Shown here piece by piece: positions 40,830 to 55,700 of a stretch of DNA of 64,000 nt; position 1 is the first letter of the stretch, and every line of letters begins with the position of its first letter. Under the pieces are notes generated by a model, which was given only the letters and a program-made list of their open reading frames with translations, was not told the DNA's origin and did no database searches. This stretch comes from Chondrilla cf. caribensis (lineage: Eukaryota > Porifera > Demospongiae > Chondrillida > Chondrillidae): NCBI GenBank assembly GCA_964020155.1, contig OZ026562.1:3385001-3449000 (forward strand), read 5' to 3'. The position numbers and the translations under genes were made by a program.

Positions 40830-40868
40830 TTTAATCAGGTATTTGGGAAATCCCCTTAGCGTTCATAA
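40830..40868. promoter_or_regulatory. Bidirectional promoter/leader between TMPPE and ZNG1
   Basis: Only 39 bp lie between the two divergent start codons. No TATA box. Transcripts from the two strands must start in or overlap each other's coding 5' ends. Confidence 0.6.
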
Positions 40869-43800
40869 ATGGCCTCCTTCGTTGAAAACAACGATTGCCC
40901 AGATTTAATAGAGGTGACGGAAGATGTAGCTAAAGTTCCTGTGACTATATTGACAGGAATGCTAGGTAAGAATGTGACTGTACGTATGTATCCGTTCGCT
41001 TCAGTAGCAAGGTATTAATTTAGTGTCCCTTGATCAATTGTGTAAGTACATCCTTGTGTATTATTTGAAGGGAAGTTGATACGATATAGTCTACTGTCTG
41101 AACGCTATAGGTGCTGGTAAGACCACCTTACTGAACTATATACTGAAAGAACAACATGAAAAGAAGATTGCTGTTATTATGAATGAGTTTGCTGAAGGTT
41201 TGTATGCATAAATGTTTTAAGGTATCAGTCTTATCTGTTTGTTTTTTACCCTGTGTCAGAGAACACATTCAGCCATGCTTTTTACCTCATATATTTGTTG
41301 TAATAGTAAAGGTTTTTCTCCCCTGTATGTGGATTATAGGAAATTCGTGTAGTATGTGTAGTAAGCCAACACAGTACTGTTGTGATAATAGTAGCTATTG
41401 TGGTTTTGCTAGAAGCCAATAGTTAGTAGTTGGGCCCATGTACATGTACCCTCCACCTGGTTGAATATGCACAGTAGGACTTTGTTAATCCGATACTATT
41501 GAGGCAATAAATATCATTGCAAAATTTAAAGGTTGTTATGGTATGGAGTTCATGCTATAGTTAGTAATGACATGTGTTGTATGTCAGAATATGTTCAGAA
41601 TATTGTTTATATAGTGGTATCAGATTGCCAAGGTTGCATCACACTACACTCTGACCTGCATCATCATACACAACAGTATAAAACCTTGTTAATTAAGACA
41701 AACACCCTTAAGACATGATATTACTCAATTCAAATGCAAATTTGAGCCTTTTTGGTTTGCTGTAGTAGTGTACATATAGTAAGCAAATCCTGATAAGAAG
41801 AACACATGATCATAAAACCTAGTTTTGTAGGTCCCTGACAGTTCCTCATGAGTTTCTACTGTATAAATGCATATTATGTCCTTGTATGCACAATGACATG
41901 TACACCAATCTGTCACTGGTGCCTGTACAGGTGATGGTGTGGAGAAGACACTCTCAATTGGAGAAGAAGGAAAACTATACGAAGAATGGCTTGAGCTGAA
42001 CAATGGATGTTTGTGTTGTTCTGTTAAGTGAGTTTTATTCATGAATGAGAATGTTGTGAACGTGTGTGCGTGTGTGTATTGTTGGACCATTCAATGGGTA
42101 TTGTGTAGTTCCTCCAGTTCTCTTTGTTTCACATTTTAATGGCTTCGTCAAGCACAACAAAACATCAAAATAAATAACAAAGCCCCATAACATGGGAAAT
42201 CTGAGGTCACCTCATTGTCTGGTATATACATGTAGTCATTATATGCTCTAGTGGAATGAACTGTCCATGCTAGGATGTTAACTTCTATAGTGCATATTGA
42301 AGTTGTATTCTGTCTTGTATTCTGCGGTCTGGATCTTTATGGAGGTCCACACACATGTATCCATGCAAATGTACAACTGAATGTACACCACAGACGCCCA
42401 CATTCCTATCCTAGTGATGAAATACATTGCATGAGATGTTACAGTAATAGTAATAACTTGTATATATAAGCATATATGTACATGTACATTGTCATTCTGT
42501 ACATGGGATAATTATACTCTCTGATCAAATGATAAATACTTCAACTTGTGAAAGCCTTTCATGATTTGATTGTTTGTCCTAGTTATTACAACCATGATCG
42601 AGGGTAATCTTCTCCTGAACTCACCCATGTACAATTTACAAAATACGGAAACATATTATTATTATTGCTGCTTGCGGTGAGTGATAGATTCACCATTGAA
42701 GGATAGGTCAAATCCAACTAAACCCTTATCTGCTCATGTAGCTATTATCATACATGTCTATGTACATGTGCCACAGGGATATTGGCATCAAGGCCATTGA
42801 AATGTTGATGCAAAAGAAAGGGAAGTTTGACTATGTCATCTTGGAGACTACAGGGCTTGCTGATCCTGGTAGGTTTGGACTATATATCATGTTTACTGTG
42901 CAATACACTTGTGTACTATTGTACATACATTATTATGAATTCAGGTATAACTCTACACCAAAGCATTCCTACATACTAATTTTGTCTTTAATAGGATATA
43001 GTGTGTGAAGTGGATCAACATGGTCTACACTGATTTAGTGTGGTTCTGTGTGTAAGCATAGATCTATAGAAAAGTTCGGTGAGGGGACAGTTTCAAAGAC
43101 TTACACTAGAGTACCTGTGGCAGTCTCTGACAGTATCGTAGTTATGTACAGCCATAATAGATTACCTATACTACAACACTGAGACTTGATATTATTATAA
43201 ATGCACACATCTATGGGTTCAATGTGTTTACCACTTATCACATTTACTTCAGTCAATCCATATTATTCCTGATTGTAATTGTCACCTCCCAAGTGCAGCT
43301 ACAGTGATACCTATTGTGTGGAGTAATTACACAGTTAACAGTATGTATTGAGTCTGTCTGTCTCTCTCTATCTCCCTCCAATACTCCCTGTATTGCAGTA
43401 CATGTGCACCTATGTACATACTTCATTGGTGCCTCTTTGAAACAGGCCACCTACTAGTCATCTCCCACTATACACAGTAAATTCATACTACACTCATTGT
43501 ATGCGTACATAAATGCATTCTCATACTTTCTCAGGCCCTATCATCTCCATGTTCTGGATGGACGAGGGCCTATGTAGTGACCTCTATCTCAATGGTGTGG
43601 TCACATTAGTGGATGCCAAATATTGCTTACAACAGCTCCCCAAGGAGGGAGAAGGTGTTGTCAACGAAGCTGTTCGGCAGGTGGCACTGGCAGACATGAT
43701 TGTTATGAACAAGATGGATCTGGTTGATGATGAGAGTGTATCAGTCATCACCAGGAGGATTAGGTCTGTGCATCCTTCTGTTTAATCATCATAATATTAT

Positions 43801-45955
43801 ATGTGTGTATGTGTACTCTATGAGTGTACAAATACATCATAATCATACATTATGTGTGTGAGCTGTATGTACATAAGTATCATTGTTGTATTGTACAGTT
43901 CATCAATGCACTTTGTACATGTGAGTTTGTGTATGCATTATGTGTGAACTCTACATACAGATATGAAGTCCAGACAACTTATTATGTCCATACATATTGT
44001 ACTGTAATGTTTTAGTATACCTTCCTTATTCTGCACTACTAAATGTAAACCTTGCTACGTAACCTTGTATAATATTGTGTCACAATAGCAATGTTTGTTT
44101 CGTGTGTCTTGTAGTCCAACCCTTTATCCTGTTTCTGTACTATTGTCTCTATTGTCTCTATTGTACGTAGAGACATCAATGGACTGGCTCCCATGGTGAA
44201 AACAAAGCGATCACAGTCAGTATGTGTGTGTAACCATAGACCCTAGATACCTAGGGTCTATGGTGTAACTACATGCATGTATGTGTATGTGTGAGAACAT
44301 GTATGAACGTATAAACATACATGCAATGTGTACATGTGTGTGTACATATATGCATTCATAATATGGGTGTGTATTACGTTATCATGACACTATGCATATG
44401 TGTACATAATTATATGTATGTGCACTTTTTATACAAAATTGTAGGATTGACTTGGACTCTATTCTCACAATGGAAGCATATCACAAAACTGAACTACAGT
44501 CCAGCGCTCTTAACACTTCTCATCATCAGATTACAGCAGTGAGTGAAGGTGTACTAGAGCTTTTTGGTATTAGCAGTTGTCTCAGAATGTGTACGAGATG
44601 TGCTTTATTTAGTGGTTAAGACATGGACACTCGGGCATTATGACATATAAATACCGAGTCCCAAGGGCGAGTGTATTTTATATGTCAATGCCCGAGTGTC
44701 CATGTTTTAACCATTATAGCATCCGTTGCTAACGCTTTATACTGTTGCCAGCGCTTTATACATTATAAAATTGCTGTATAATAGTACTGTTTCTGTGGTA
44801 ACGGATGCTATATAAATATATATCTTTCACATGAAACTCATAAATGCAATGAGAAAAACGTTAAATTTTAACAGTACGGCCATACTTATAATAAGCAGTC
44901 CAACCTATTGTAAAATGACCAGTTGACCCCTTTCCTATCATTGTTCACCTTATTGTCTGGCCTTTTTATAATGTGCGTTTATGTTGATAATATTATTATA
45001 GATAACCTGCACACATGTATGTACATGTGTCATCATGTATGTCTTCAGTGGGAGATTCAGTGAATACATACATTCTTGTTCTGGGTTCCAATTAATAAGT
45101 CATGCAATGTTTACAGGGAATGAGCACAGTCACTCTGGAAGTTTCTGGCTCAGCAAGGAGGGAATCATTTGAAGAGTGGATTGTGGTAAGTATTATTATA
45201 CATGATAATTGTTATTATGTGATGCATGTGGGGATAATAATAATTATACAGATGTACAATAATAATATATATATATATATATATTGCATTAATTGCATGT
45301 GGTGCCCATGTAATATTGCAGGACAATTTCTTATTGAATTTTAGCAGTGTATATAGGTTCATTGCATTTGGATTGATAATCATAATAATACAGCTCTCAG
45401 TAGCCTGCATGCCCTCCTATATAATATCATTTTACTTTTTATTCTATAATAATATTATTATACAATATGTAAGTCACTAGCTGTCCTTCACATTACAGAG
45501 TTTATTGTGGGAGAAGACATTTCACAACAAAGCTGGACTGATAATGAATGTAGCAAGAATAAAGGTAAAACTCGTGTTTTTATACAATGCTACATTTGTA
45601 CAAAGAAGTCTTATATTTACATTATCTGTGATTGGATACGAGGTGATAATGAACAGCTAACTGTATATTATTATGAAAATGGTCTGTTCTGGAAACAAGC
45701 ACTAATAATCTTCTCATTGAAAACCCTCATCTTCACTGTGTACACTGTACTGTCCATACCTCTCTACAGGGTGTACTGTCGTTCACTGGAGAACCTTGCC
45801 AGTCTGTACTCCAAGGAGTGTATGAGCTGTACGAGATCCTCCCCTCGGTCATCCCTTGGGAGGAGGAGGAGGACAAGAGGGTGAACAGGATCATTGTTAT
45901 TGGTACAAACATTGATGAAGACTGTCTAACTGAATCATTTCAACAGCTTTTATAA
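40869..45955 (+). CDS. ZNG1: ZNG1/CBWD zinc-regulated GTPase metalloprotein activator
   Basis: Ten exons: 40869-40965, 41111-41197, 41931-42027, 42777-42868, 43535-43763, 44171-44215, 44445-44538, 45117-45185, 45499-45564, 45770-45955. The sum is 1062 nt, 353 residues, all in frame. Motifs in order: N-terminal CPDLIEV (the CPELVPI-type motif that binds the zinc finger of METAP1 in known ZNG1), Walker A GMLGAGKTT, NEFAEG, metal-binding [15 protein letters not shown] (Walker B region), NKMDLV (guanine recognition), and the C-terminal CobW domain ([25 protein letters not shown]). COG0523 family; it delivers zinc to client proteins such as methionine aminopeptidase 1. It is shorter than human ZNG1 (about 395), mainly in the linkers. 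Confidence 0.93.
44611..44715. repeat. Foldback element with about 43-bp arms in a ZNG1 intron
   Basis: Left arm starts AGTGGTTAAGACATGGACAC; right arm is its near-perfect inverse. The loop has GAGTCCCAAGGGCGAG, almost the loop of 21550-21645. Confidence 0.8.
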
Positions 45956-46761
45956 TAATAATATTATTATAGCATGATGGTACTAATGGTCATGTGAAAG
46001 ATGTCAGACATGTTGGTTGTATTTCTTTATAGTTGTAGAACTATTTTTAACACGTCCATAGTAATATTCAAACAATTCTTTTCACAAATTAATCATTCGT
46101 CCAATGTTTTACACATCACGGTCTTCTTCATCAGGCATATATAATAATAAATAACATTAGGATCGAAGAACCCTGCAAATGCTTAGATTTTTATAATTGA
46201 TTTTGTCTTTGATATTGTCACCTACATGGCTTCCACAATGGATGACGTTTTTCATCACCCAAAGATGCATTTATATACCCGCCCTTCTTTGGAAAGAATT
46301 GGGAAATTCGGGACGGATAAAATTTTTAGATTTTCAAACAGTCGTGCAGCATTCAAACTTTACCTTGATGTCGGGGAAGCAGACAAAGAGTGAACTTTAC
46401 ACTGATGTGATGGGAAATGTAAGTGACTTGTGTCAGAAATCTTACCTTTGTCTCATACTCTGTGCTTGCCTGCTTACGAATATAGAATTCGATTGACATC
46501 TTGCCTGACACTAGTACTTTCAATTTTCATGACGGATATTCGGTTATGTATACATACGTATACAGTATAATATGTATTATACACAACCATACTTATAATA
46601 CCCTATGTAAAAGAACAAAAGCTTAATTGACATATGTATACATTTGAATTCTGCTATGTCAAAGAAGCCATAATAACACAGCCCTATAAAAATATCACAG
46701 ATCTGTACCCAGATCAGTGCACACCTCCATTGCTGAGTGAAGTGGACTGTGGACTAGAGAC
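45956..46761. other. Intergenic region between ZNG1 and the FN3 gene
   Basis: ZNG1 3' flank and FN3-gene promoter side. A plus-strand frame (about 46230-46394, starting MASTMDDVFHHPKMHLYTRP) has no recognised domain. No TATA box close to 46762 stands out. Confidence 0.45.
46146..46151 (+). terminator. Possible polyadenylation signal of ZNG1
   Basis: AATAAA about 190 nt after the stop codon. Confidence 0.4.
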
Positions 46762-49700
46762 ATGACAGGGATAAATTGGCTGACTGCTACTCTAGTGGTG
46801 TTGGTTGTGTTACAGACAGTTGGAAAGTGTAATGGAGGGCCAAAGAGTAAGTACATAACATTTTCTTTACATACAACGGTTACTGACAACTGAAAATATC
46901 ACATGCATGCTTACATAATTATATCTAGGCACAAAATACATAATAAAAGTCTGAAGAATGTAACTGTTACATTGGGTTGGTAGAATCATTAGTGAACTCA
47001 CAGGTATGCAGTATTGTATGCATAACAGGTTGCATTTGTAACCTGTCTACAAAAACCATACATTCAATTTGGCAAGAACAGGAAAAAGCTGTGTAGATTC
47101 ATAGTTGTATGTAAAGGGTATTTATTTAAAATGTTTTTCACAATATCACTAGTTACAATCCCATGTATCCTATAATGAATTACAACAAACTGGTACAATA
47201 TTATGAGTACAATGTAGATAATTTGGGGTAACTTTGAAATTATTACAGAAATGAATATATATATGTGGACATATGATACATTTGTAACATAATAATTGAT
47301 GTTGATGGTATACCCATTATTATATAACAACCCCCACTTCAATCATAGCCAATGTGTCAGTAGTAAACAGCACAACAGTGACATTTTCTCTTCCTGGAAG
47401 CAGTATGAATAGATTCACCTGTACACTAAGAGGAGATGACGGACAGTCAAGTAAAATGTTTGTTCGAATTAGTGTCCCAGTAATCTTTACTGAGCTGACT
47501 CCTGGCACAAAGTACTACATACTCTGTACTAGAGTTAAAGGAACAAATACCAGAGAAACATGTTTTGATACAGGTGAGTATAATAAATTGGATATGTACT
47601 GTGAATAAAATAAGTGAGGTGAAGTGTGTCACATTTTGTATCATCTCAAACATGTCCAAAACATATGCAAAACAGACTAGGTGTGCACTACGTGCAGAAT
47701 TGTGCTGTAACTATAGTAGGTTGGGTTAGGTATATTTATTTAAAATGGCCTCCACAGTCTAAATAAGTACAGTATACCTAACCTAATCTACTATGGTAAC
47801 ATCCACCAGAAAAGTAGGAATGCAACCGAAACATGTAGAATCGCCATCTTTCCACGCCATTGATGTCATACACAAATGCTTGCCAAAATGGACTTCATCA
47901 TGGTTGATCAATTCGAAGGCCCAAAAGACAATTTAGAAAATCCTACTCCCACATTGAATAAAGTTAGAAATCACTCACTAAAATTACTAAGATTGTTGTG
48001 TTCATTGTTTCTAGCTTTTCAATCATGTTCAAAATTCTGCAATCATGAGGGAACAAAACATATGATATGCCTATTGGTCCGTTTTGTGTAAACCAGTCAA
48101 CCAGAAACAAAATCATCCATGTCACCTTGTAGCATGTTCATGCCCACTTCCAGCCAGGTGGATAAATTGAGATTGGATGCTTCGGCTGGCTGGCAATTTG
48201 TGCGCAAGTCGCATATTGGCCAAAATACCTTTATTTGTGAGCCCAAAACAATCTAGTGCATGAGCTAACCATGACCAAACTCCCCTACCGGCCGGACAGA
48301 AACAATTAACTTCGGTAAACCGCTCAGTAATAAACTATCCTTAAGGGTACAAGCGGAGGAGTCTGTGCTAAGTGATTTTAGTCTTTATATAGTCATCATC
48401 AGTCATATAGCCAAAGTGGCCCTTGAACTCAGCATAAAATAATAAATTGCAATATATTGCAGCAGATTGTGGGTTGCAGAGGGAGCATGTGCAATCTTCT
48501 ACTGGTTTAGGTGGTCACAATGTCGGCCAACTTCTATGGAAAACTTGTGGTCTAAGATGCGAAATTTTGTGATGGCTTGTCTTACCATGGGATTGGAAAT
48601 CACTGATAGATATGGTTCAGGTTCAAATGTATTGGGTTTAATTGGCCTGTAGGTTCTCAGCTTACTCCCACCAGATGGGGTAAGACTCTGTGTACAGTTG
48701 ATGTCTGATCAAAGTTATTGTCAGTAAAGTTTGATCATGAAGCCTGGATAAGACTACTTCACAGGTTGGGGAGACAAAGTCAAGATTGAATCCCAGGTGA
48801 AATAGCTTCTTTTTGACTCTATGCATCCAAAAGGTGTAAACATTTGAATTTAAACTGTGAGATATTTGGAAAGCTTGTCTTGTTAAAAAGGAGGTGCTAG
48901 GGGAGGTTATTTGGTAAAAGTACTTCAGGACAACTGACACACAGTCATGTGACAAGGGGATGTTCCAGTCTCTGCGTGGACAGCTTTTAACACTGGAATT
49001 TGTCACTCTCAACACAAATTTGAAATATTTGCACTGGATTTTCTCTAACTGGTGGACATCATAAAGTCCTCAAATCTCTGAATTGTATATTTAAGATTGG
49101 TTTGGTCAATATATTGAAAAGGGTAAGCATGATGTTATCATTGGTGCTATCAATGCTCTGCAACCATCTAGCAATAGAATAAGTGAGTGTGTCTGATATG
49201 CAGTCTCATACATGCACATAGTAGTAGGGTAACTACTAAGTATAATTTTGCACTTGTTTCGAGGGTAATGCATCTGTTATTACTGTTGTTCCTCAAGTAC
49301 ATACATTGCCCTTGAAAATGGGTGAGTGCCAGCTCATAAACGAACACTTATTTATATTACACAATAAAACTAAGTACTGATAATGTATTTTTAATTTCAA
49401 CAGTTACTACAGTATGTATACATGTAAACACATTGGCCAATGAAGGCAGTCCACGATAATCACAGTATCACATATGTAGATTTTGTCCTTTATTATTTTA
49501 TTTCAATATTATGTACATTATGCGGCAGTCACTGGTAGAAAATGAACATTATCGAAATTTATTTTTTTAATCAATGAAAGCCTAAGGGTATCCTCTAGGT
49601 TTCCTACAAGTAGAAGCATTTTTCATCACTAGCGAGTGATATTATGGAGGTTGAAATACGATGGTGTCTCAGTACGCAATTTAGTGCACATGCACAGGAA

Positions 49701-52700
49701 CGTGTGCACACGTGAATGTGTACGTGCTCATGCAACTCCTTCCTTGCTGTACCATATCTCTTTTGATGGCTCTTGGCTGGGTGGTGACCTAATGCATCGA
49801 ATGAGGATTCTGGTTGCTGAGAATCCGGTGACATCCTTCCTTGTACAAGTGACTTGTGGGAATGGGGTACAAGTCACTTGTACAAAACTAGTTTCCAAGG
49901 ACTATAAGACAATACCCAGCGAGAAAGTTAGCCTGTTGTTCTTGTTAGTGTCGAGAAACGACATATCTCAATGAGCTTGACGTGGCCATGGTAAATGTGC
50001 AAGTAAGAAACTGGGAGCTGGTTGATGTGAGTTTTATTGTGCCTATTTACAGCCATCGAATACGGCCTATTTATTGTATACTGTCTAACATTTATCATAA
50101 ACAGGTATAGAGTCAGAAAATAATTATGTGTAATTTTATATTGTGTGGAGTTGTATTAACAGCAATTACAGCTGAGAAATTTATAAGAAACGTTAAGTCG
50201 CCATTTTCTCGAAAAGTCAATCACGGAATAGCATTCGTTTTCTACCCGTGGCTGCCACATACGTATGGGACTTCCACGATGTATCACAGCCATTGGTGAT
50301 TGAAACCCTGGTTGACACATAGATGTTCAACTGATACTTCATGGTTAACAAGATAATATATTATATTGTTGCAATAGCTTAAAAGAATTCATCTTGTACC
50401 ATCGAGTGCTCATAGAAAGCTGAGCAGTTTTCCTACTTTTAACAATAATTATGGCGAAAATGGTAATCTGTGTTGAACAATTTCAATGGAAATTTCACTT
50501 GATTGATATTACACATAATCCACACCCAAACTATGATTATGTCATTGGATGCAGCTATTACACATTGGGATACAAGAAAATGGCGAAAATTAATAGAGGC
50601 TCGAGAGATTATCATGTCTTCCCATTATTCTAGTACATTTTATCTCTTCACTGTTTTCTGGCCAGTTTTATGACTCTACCCATTACCATTTGCAATTGCA
50701 AATGGTGTCAGATAATAAACGTAGATTTTCACTGATATGTTTATACAGTGAAACCTGTCCAATCCGACACCTCTCTAAACCGACAAATGCTTAAACCGAC
50801 ACCAAATTTCAAGCACGGACACTTTTTCAATACAAAATGACCTGCCTAATCCGACAAATGCCTAATCCGAAAACCGACATTGCTTTTGAAGTCCCCAGAA
50901 CAAAAATACCTCTACAGTCCGACAATTTTTCAGATACAGAGTAAATTCGTTCGATTTTTTCTGCATTCATCAACTGTCGAGCTTGCGGGCGCCATGTTCT
51001 TTAATTACGCAATACAACTGAACGGTATCCCCAAACGTATGACGCAATAATCGGACTCTGGTGTAACGGGTCACACGCGGAAACTTATCCTCATGTAGGT
51101 TATAAAATGAGGTGATAAAGTATAATCATTAATAATAATGGCAAAAAGGAGTCACAAAGAAATTTCGTTAGAAGACAAGATTGTTCTTATCAGAGCACGT
51201 GAACTGTATCTTATGTTGCATGTATAATTATGTACCTAGTCTTATTATTGTATCACTATTAACAATGTCAATACAGTATACTGTACATTAACTGTTAATA
51301 AGTGGCTCCGGAATTATTACATTTATTTGACGATGAAACCTCTCTAATCCGACAACCTCTTAATCCGACGTTATTTTCATTCCCCGTTGAGTGTCGGATT
51401 AGAGAGGTTTCACTGTATTGGACTGTTATTATAGAGAAATTCATCAGCTATATTAACATCACATTGACACAATGACAAATATCAGCTCTATACATATCTA
51501 TACTATATTCTATAGTATGGACTCTTCTATAATAACAGTGCTAGACTTGCAAAGACATAAAAAATAGAGTTTCAAACTATACAATGGTATACGGACTGTA
51601 TACGGACTACATGCAAGAAGATTTATAAATTACAGGAATTATGTCATGAGAATGGTTACTGTATGTCATCGGTTAATTTGATTGAGCGGAAAATGACACA
51701 GATGTATGAAATCTCTCTAATAAGGTATTCATATGTGTCTTTAAGACATAATATCACAGCGGATTAGGAGGTTTTTGGGTTAGAAGTAATGAAACCGATA
51801 TTCAATTGTTTAGCATACTAAATAAGCACTGATTTGTTTGGCCTCTCATAAACATTGAACTATACAGTAAAAATTGCTATCTACGTACATACCAGAATCT
51901 ACCTAAGAGTTCTACGTATGTTTGTGGCATCGGACCTTTCTGGGACTTCACTACCATGAAAAACACGCTCTGCTAAAATGTTCTTCCAAAGTACTTTTCA
52001 ACTCAATGAAATCTGTATCTATCTTCCACAGACTGTTCCAGGATCAACCAGATCGAATTTTTCCAGGCAATTAGAGTTACATTTATATGCAAATTAGGTG
52101 TCTTTCAGGTATACATATGGTGTGCCAATTATCTGGATTGAAGTGTTGAAGGTTGCATGATATTTTCACCACAAGCGCAAACAATTAAGTGTACGTATAT
52201 ATGTATGTTCTCATAATATGTGCTTTTGAAAATCATAAATACAAATTGTACCTAGACCACACCAGGTACAAAAATAAAATAGTAGCTCTAGAGTCTTACA
52301 AATCAATTAATTATTGTGTTACTGTGCTACAAATGCATCTCAGTAATCTTCATAATTGTAATCCTCACAGCACCTGGGGAGTCTCAAACAGTTCCAGGTC
52401 AACCTACTAACGTTACAGTGGAAATCACTTGTAACTCACTGACACTATCATGGCTACCACCAGAGGAGGATGGTGGGTCTATCGTAACAGACTACCATGT
52501 GACTGTAGTGAAGGGAACAGAATGTGGACCACTGTTGAGTGTACCAACAGGTGGGAACACTACAGTTAGCATCACTTCACTCAAACCAAACACCATGTAC
52601 ACTGTACACATCAGAGCTAGGAGCAGTGCTGGATTGGGACCACCTGTTGTGAAGAGTGTCACTACTGAGGAACTGAGTGAGTGACATATTATTATCATTT

Positions 52701-55700
52701 TCATGGATTACCATACATCAAACAGCACTGACTTAGGTACACTGTTTCATTTATCCTTGTCATCCACTCCATGTAGAGGTGAGAGAGGTGAACACTACCT
52801 CTGTGTCAGCTACAGAGGTGACATTCAGATTACAAGGGAGTAGTGGAAACTTCACATGTACAGCCCTCAAGGAATCAACCAATACTCCTGTGTTCACTTC
52901 CACTGTATCAGCTGAAAATAATGTCACAATAGACACTCTCACTCCCAACACTACATACAGTATAAGATGTACTGGAATAGAGGATCAGTGTGTGGAGGTC
53001 AATGAGATGTTCACAACAGCGACAACAGGTAAAGATTCCTAATCCAATAAATGGAGTAGTACACACATTCTATTATTTTACCTAATCGAAAAACTTGTAC
53101 TGATATAACTAACAAGTGCTGAATCACAGTATAATTTAAAATTAGCATACTGTTATTCATTGATCCACCTATCAATCACCAATGCACCAGAATGAATTAA
53201 TAAAGTAATGTTAATGCAAAATTGAATACAGTTAGACCTCACATATCTGCATCAATCTGTTTCAGATGGATTTGCAGATAAAGTGAGGGAGCTGGATAAG
53301 TGTATGATGATGTGTGCAGTATTATTACATCACTCTATATACCATTATTATCACATTCACACTATAAACAAACAAGGCAGTTTAGTTCTTGCTGGTGTTC
53401 AGGGCGTTTCCTGGTTATTTAGAGGGTAAACTAAAGGCCATTTCAGGCAAATATATATATATGTATGTACAAACGAACAGACTCACACAAGAGCAACAAT
53501 AGTGATATTGATGTCATTATGAATAAGAATATAAGTGACTACCATGAATAAATGCAATCAATTGGTGATCATGATATGTTATTTGCAAACATGTTCAACT
53601 ATACATCACTAATATTAGATAATCAGGTAACATATTATTTCGCTGGACTAATATTTTGTGAATAAGCATAGTTTGCATTTTATATGTGCTAATCAAAGTA
53701 AGTAGCTTATAATTATATTATTTGTATCAAATGTGAGAAATATTAATCAGGAGCTAACATGGTATTTTCATCTTTTGTCATTATGTCACTGCATTCACAA
53801 ATAAATTATCATGATCATGAATCACATCATTCGTGAAACCCATGAAATTGAATCTCATGAAAGGGAGAGTAGCTTTTCAGGCCATGACCTATGTCATACC
53901 TTTCTTCTGGGAATTATAACTACTACTTCCAACACAGCTCCCAGTCAACCAACCAATGCAACAATAGTGAGCAAGACCTGTAACTCACTGACAGTATCAT
54001 GGCTACCACCAGGGGAGGATGGTGGGTCCATCGTAACAGACTATGATGTGACTGTAGTGAATGGAACAGAAGATGGACCACTGTTGGAGAGTGTACCAAC
54101 AGGTGGGAACACTACAGTTAGGATCACTTCACTCAAACCAAATACCATGTACACTGTACACATCGGAGCTAGGAACAGTGCTGGACTGGGACAACCTGGT
54201 GTAGTGAATGTCACTACTGAGGAACTGAGTGAGTGGCATATTCTTCATGGATTATAGAATACACTAAACAGCAGTGACCTTTACACTGTTACATCTATCA
54301 TTCTCCTCCACTCCATGTAGAGGTTAGCAAGGTGGACTATAAGTCTGAGTTGGCTAGAGAGGTGACATTCAGATTACTAGAGACTAGTGGAAACTTCACA
54401 TGTACAGTCCTCAAGGAATCAACCAATATTCCTGTGTTCAATTCCACTGTATCAGCTGGAACTGATGTCAGAATAGACACTCTCACTCCCAACACTACAT
54501 ACAGTATAAGATGTACTGGAATAGATGATCAGTGTGTGGAGGTCAATGAGATGTTCACAACAATAGCAACAGGTATAAGTTATAGTTACTACCAGGTAGG
54601 CACTATATTAGCTAAAGGTTTTGACACATCAAGAGATAAAGAGGGGCTTGGAATTTCTTGTAGGTTGACAATAAGGTCCAGTGTCAATAAAGCTTGTTGT
54701 TATAGGAGTTTTTCAGAGAGAAATTCATAACTGACATTTATCAGTGATTTGTTTTAAAAATCAGTAATTCGAACCTTACTATGCTAAAAATTACAACCAA
54801 TATGATCAAAATCAAAGAAAAGTAGCAGTAAATTCCTTGTTATTAAGGGCTACCCCTACATTGTTTTCATTTCCACATCCGGTATGTTACATTTGTCTGA
54901 ATAATTGGGCTAGAATTTGAGTGCTTTGCTGAATGTGATATCTTCAGAAAAGTTTTTCTAAATGTAAAAGAGATACACAAGTAATTTGGGTGCAGGGGCG
55001 GCAGCCCCACATAAATGTTTTTTTTTTATTTGAATTACTTTTTTGCCAAAATTTCCTCCCCTCAATCAAGACAATAATATCAGATATCAACAGATTGTAA
55101 AAGGTTCCATCTACTCAAAGATCATTAATTAATTCAAGTAGAAAGTCAACTAATTCATGAACCTCAATTTCAAATGCACATATTATACGTAATAATCAGA
55201 GCCATGCTGGAAGTGTAAGTAGGTATCCATTAACTCATATGTGAAGGGCTCACTGTACCAGATCATACTCAGGATAATTTGCCAGAAGCAATGTTTCGAA
55301 AATAGAATGGTATGAGTTTCATAATTGTACACATCCAGATAGGCTGGAAGATTTTCAGAATAATAATCATGCATATCCATAGTTCTCATGACATACTTTT
55401 CATGTTGTGTAGATACTGAGCTTGTTGAAGGGACATGCAACAGTCTAACAGTTAAGTGGACTGCGATAAAAGATGCTGTCAAATATATACTTCAGTATAA
55501 AAAAACATCAAGTGAAGGAGCATGGAAAGAAAAGAGGGCAAATAAGACAAAAGTGAAAATTAGTACACTACCATCGAGCACCATGTATACAGTTAGGGTT
55601 CAGGTGTTTCGAAGGAATGCATCAATGCTGCTTTCTGCAGAGAAGAATTTCACAACTTATGCACATACAAGTGAGAAGGCTTGTCTTCAAGTAGTGAATA

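Larger units (their letters stand above)
47574..52370. other. Long intron of the FN3 gene
   Basis: 4.8 kb between the first b exon and the first a exon. It holds an inverted repeat (47708-47799), a hairpin (49841-49885) and a deleted pogo-like element (50744-51417). The frames at 47876-49015 look noncoding. Confidence 0.6.

Noticed and set aside
46040..46150. Minus strand reads CCTGATGAAGAAGACCGTG, like the 3' tail of some retroelements
   Set aside because: Too short, with no coding part attached; not enough to call a retroelement.
48662..49015. Minus-strand frame of 117 codons in the long FN3-gene intron, considered as a reverse-transcriptase fragment
   Set aside because: No catalytic motif such as YxDD and no repeated ends nearby; treated as noncoding.
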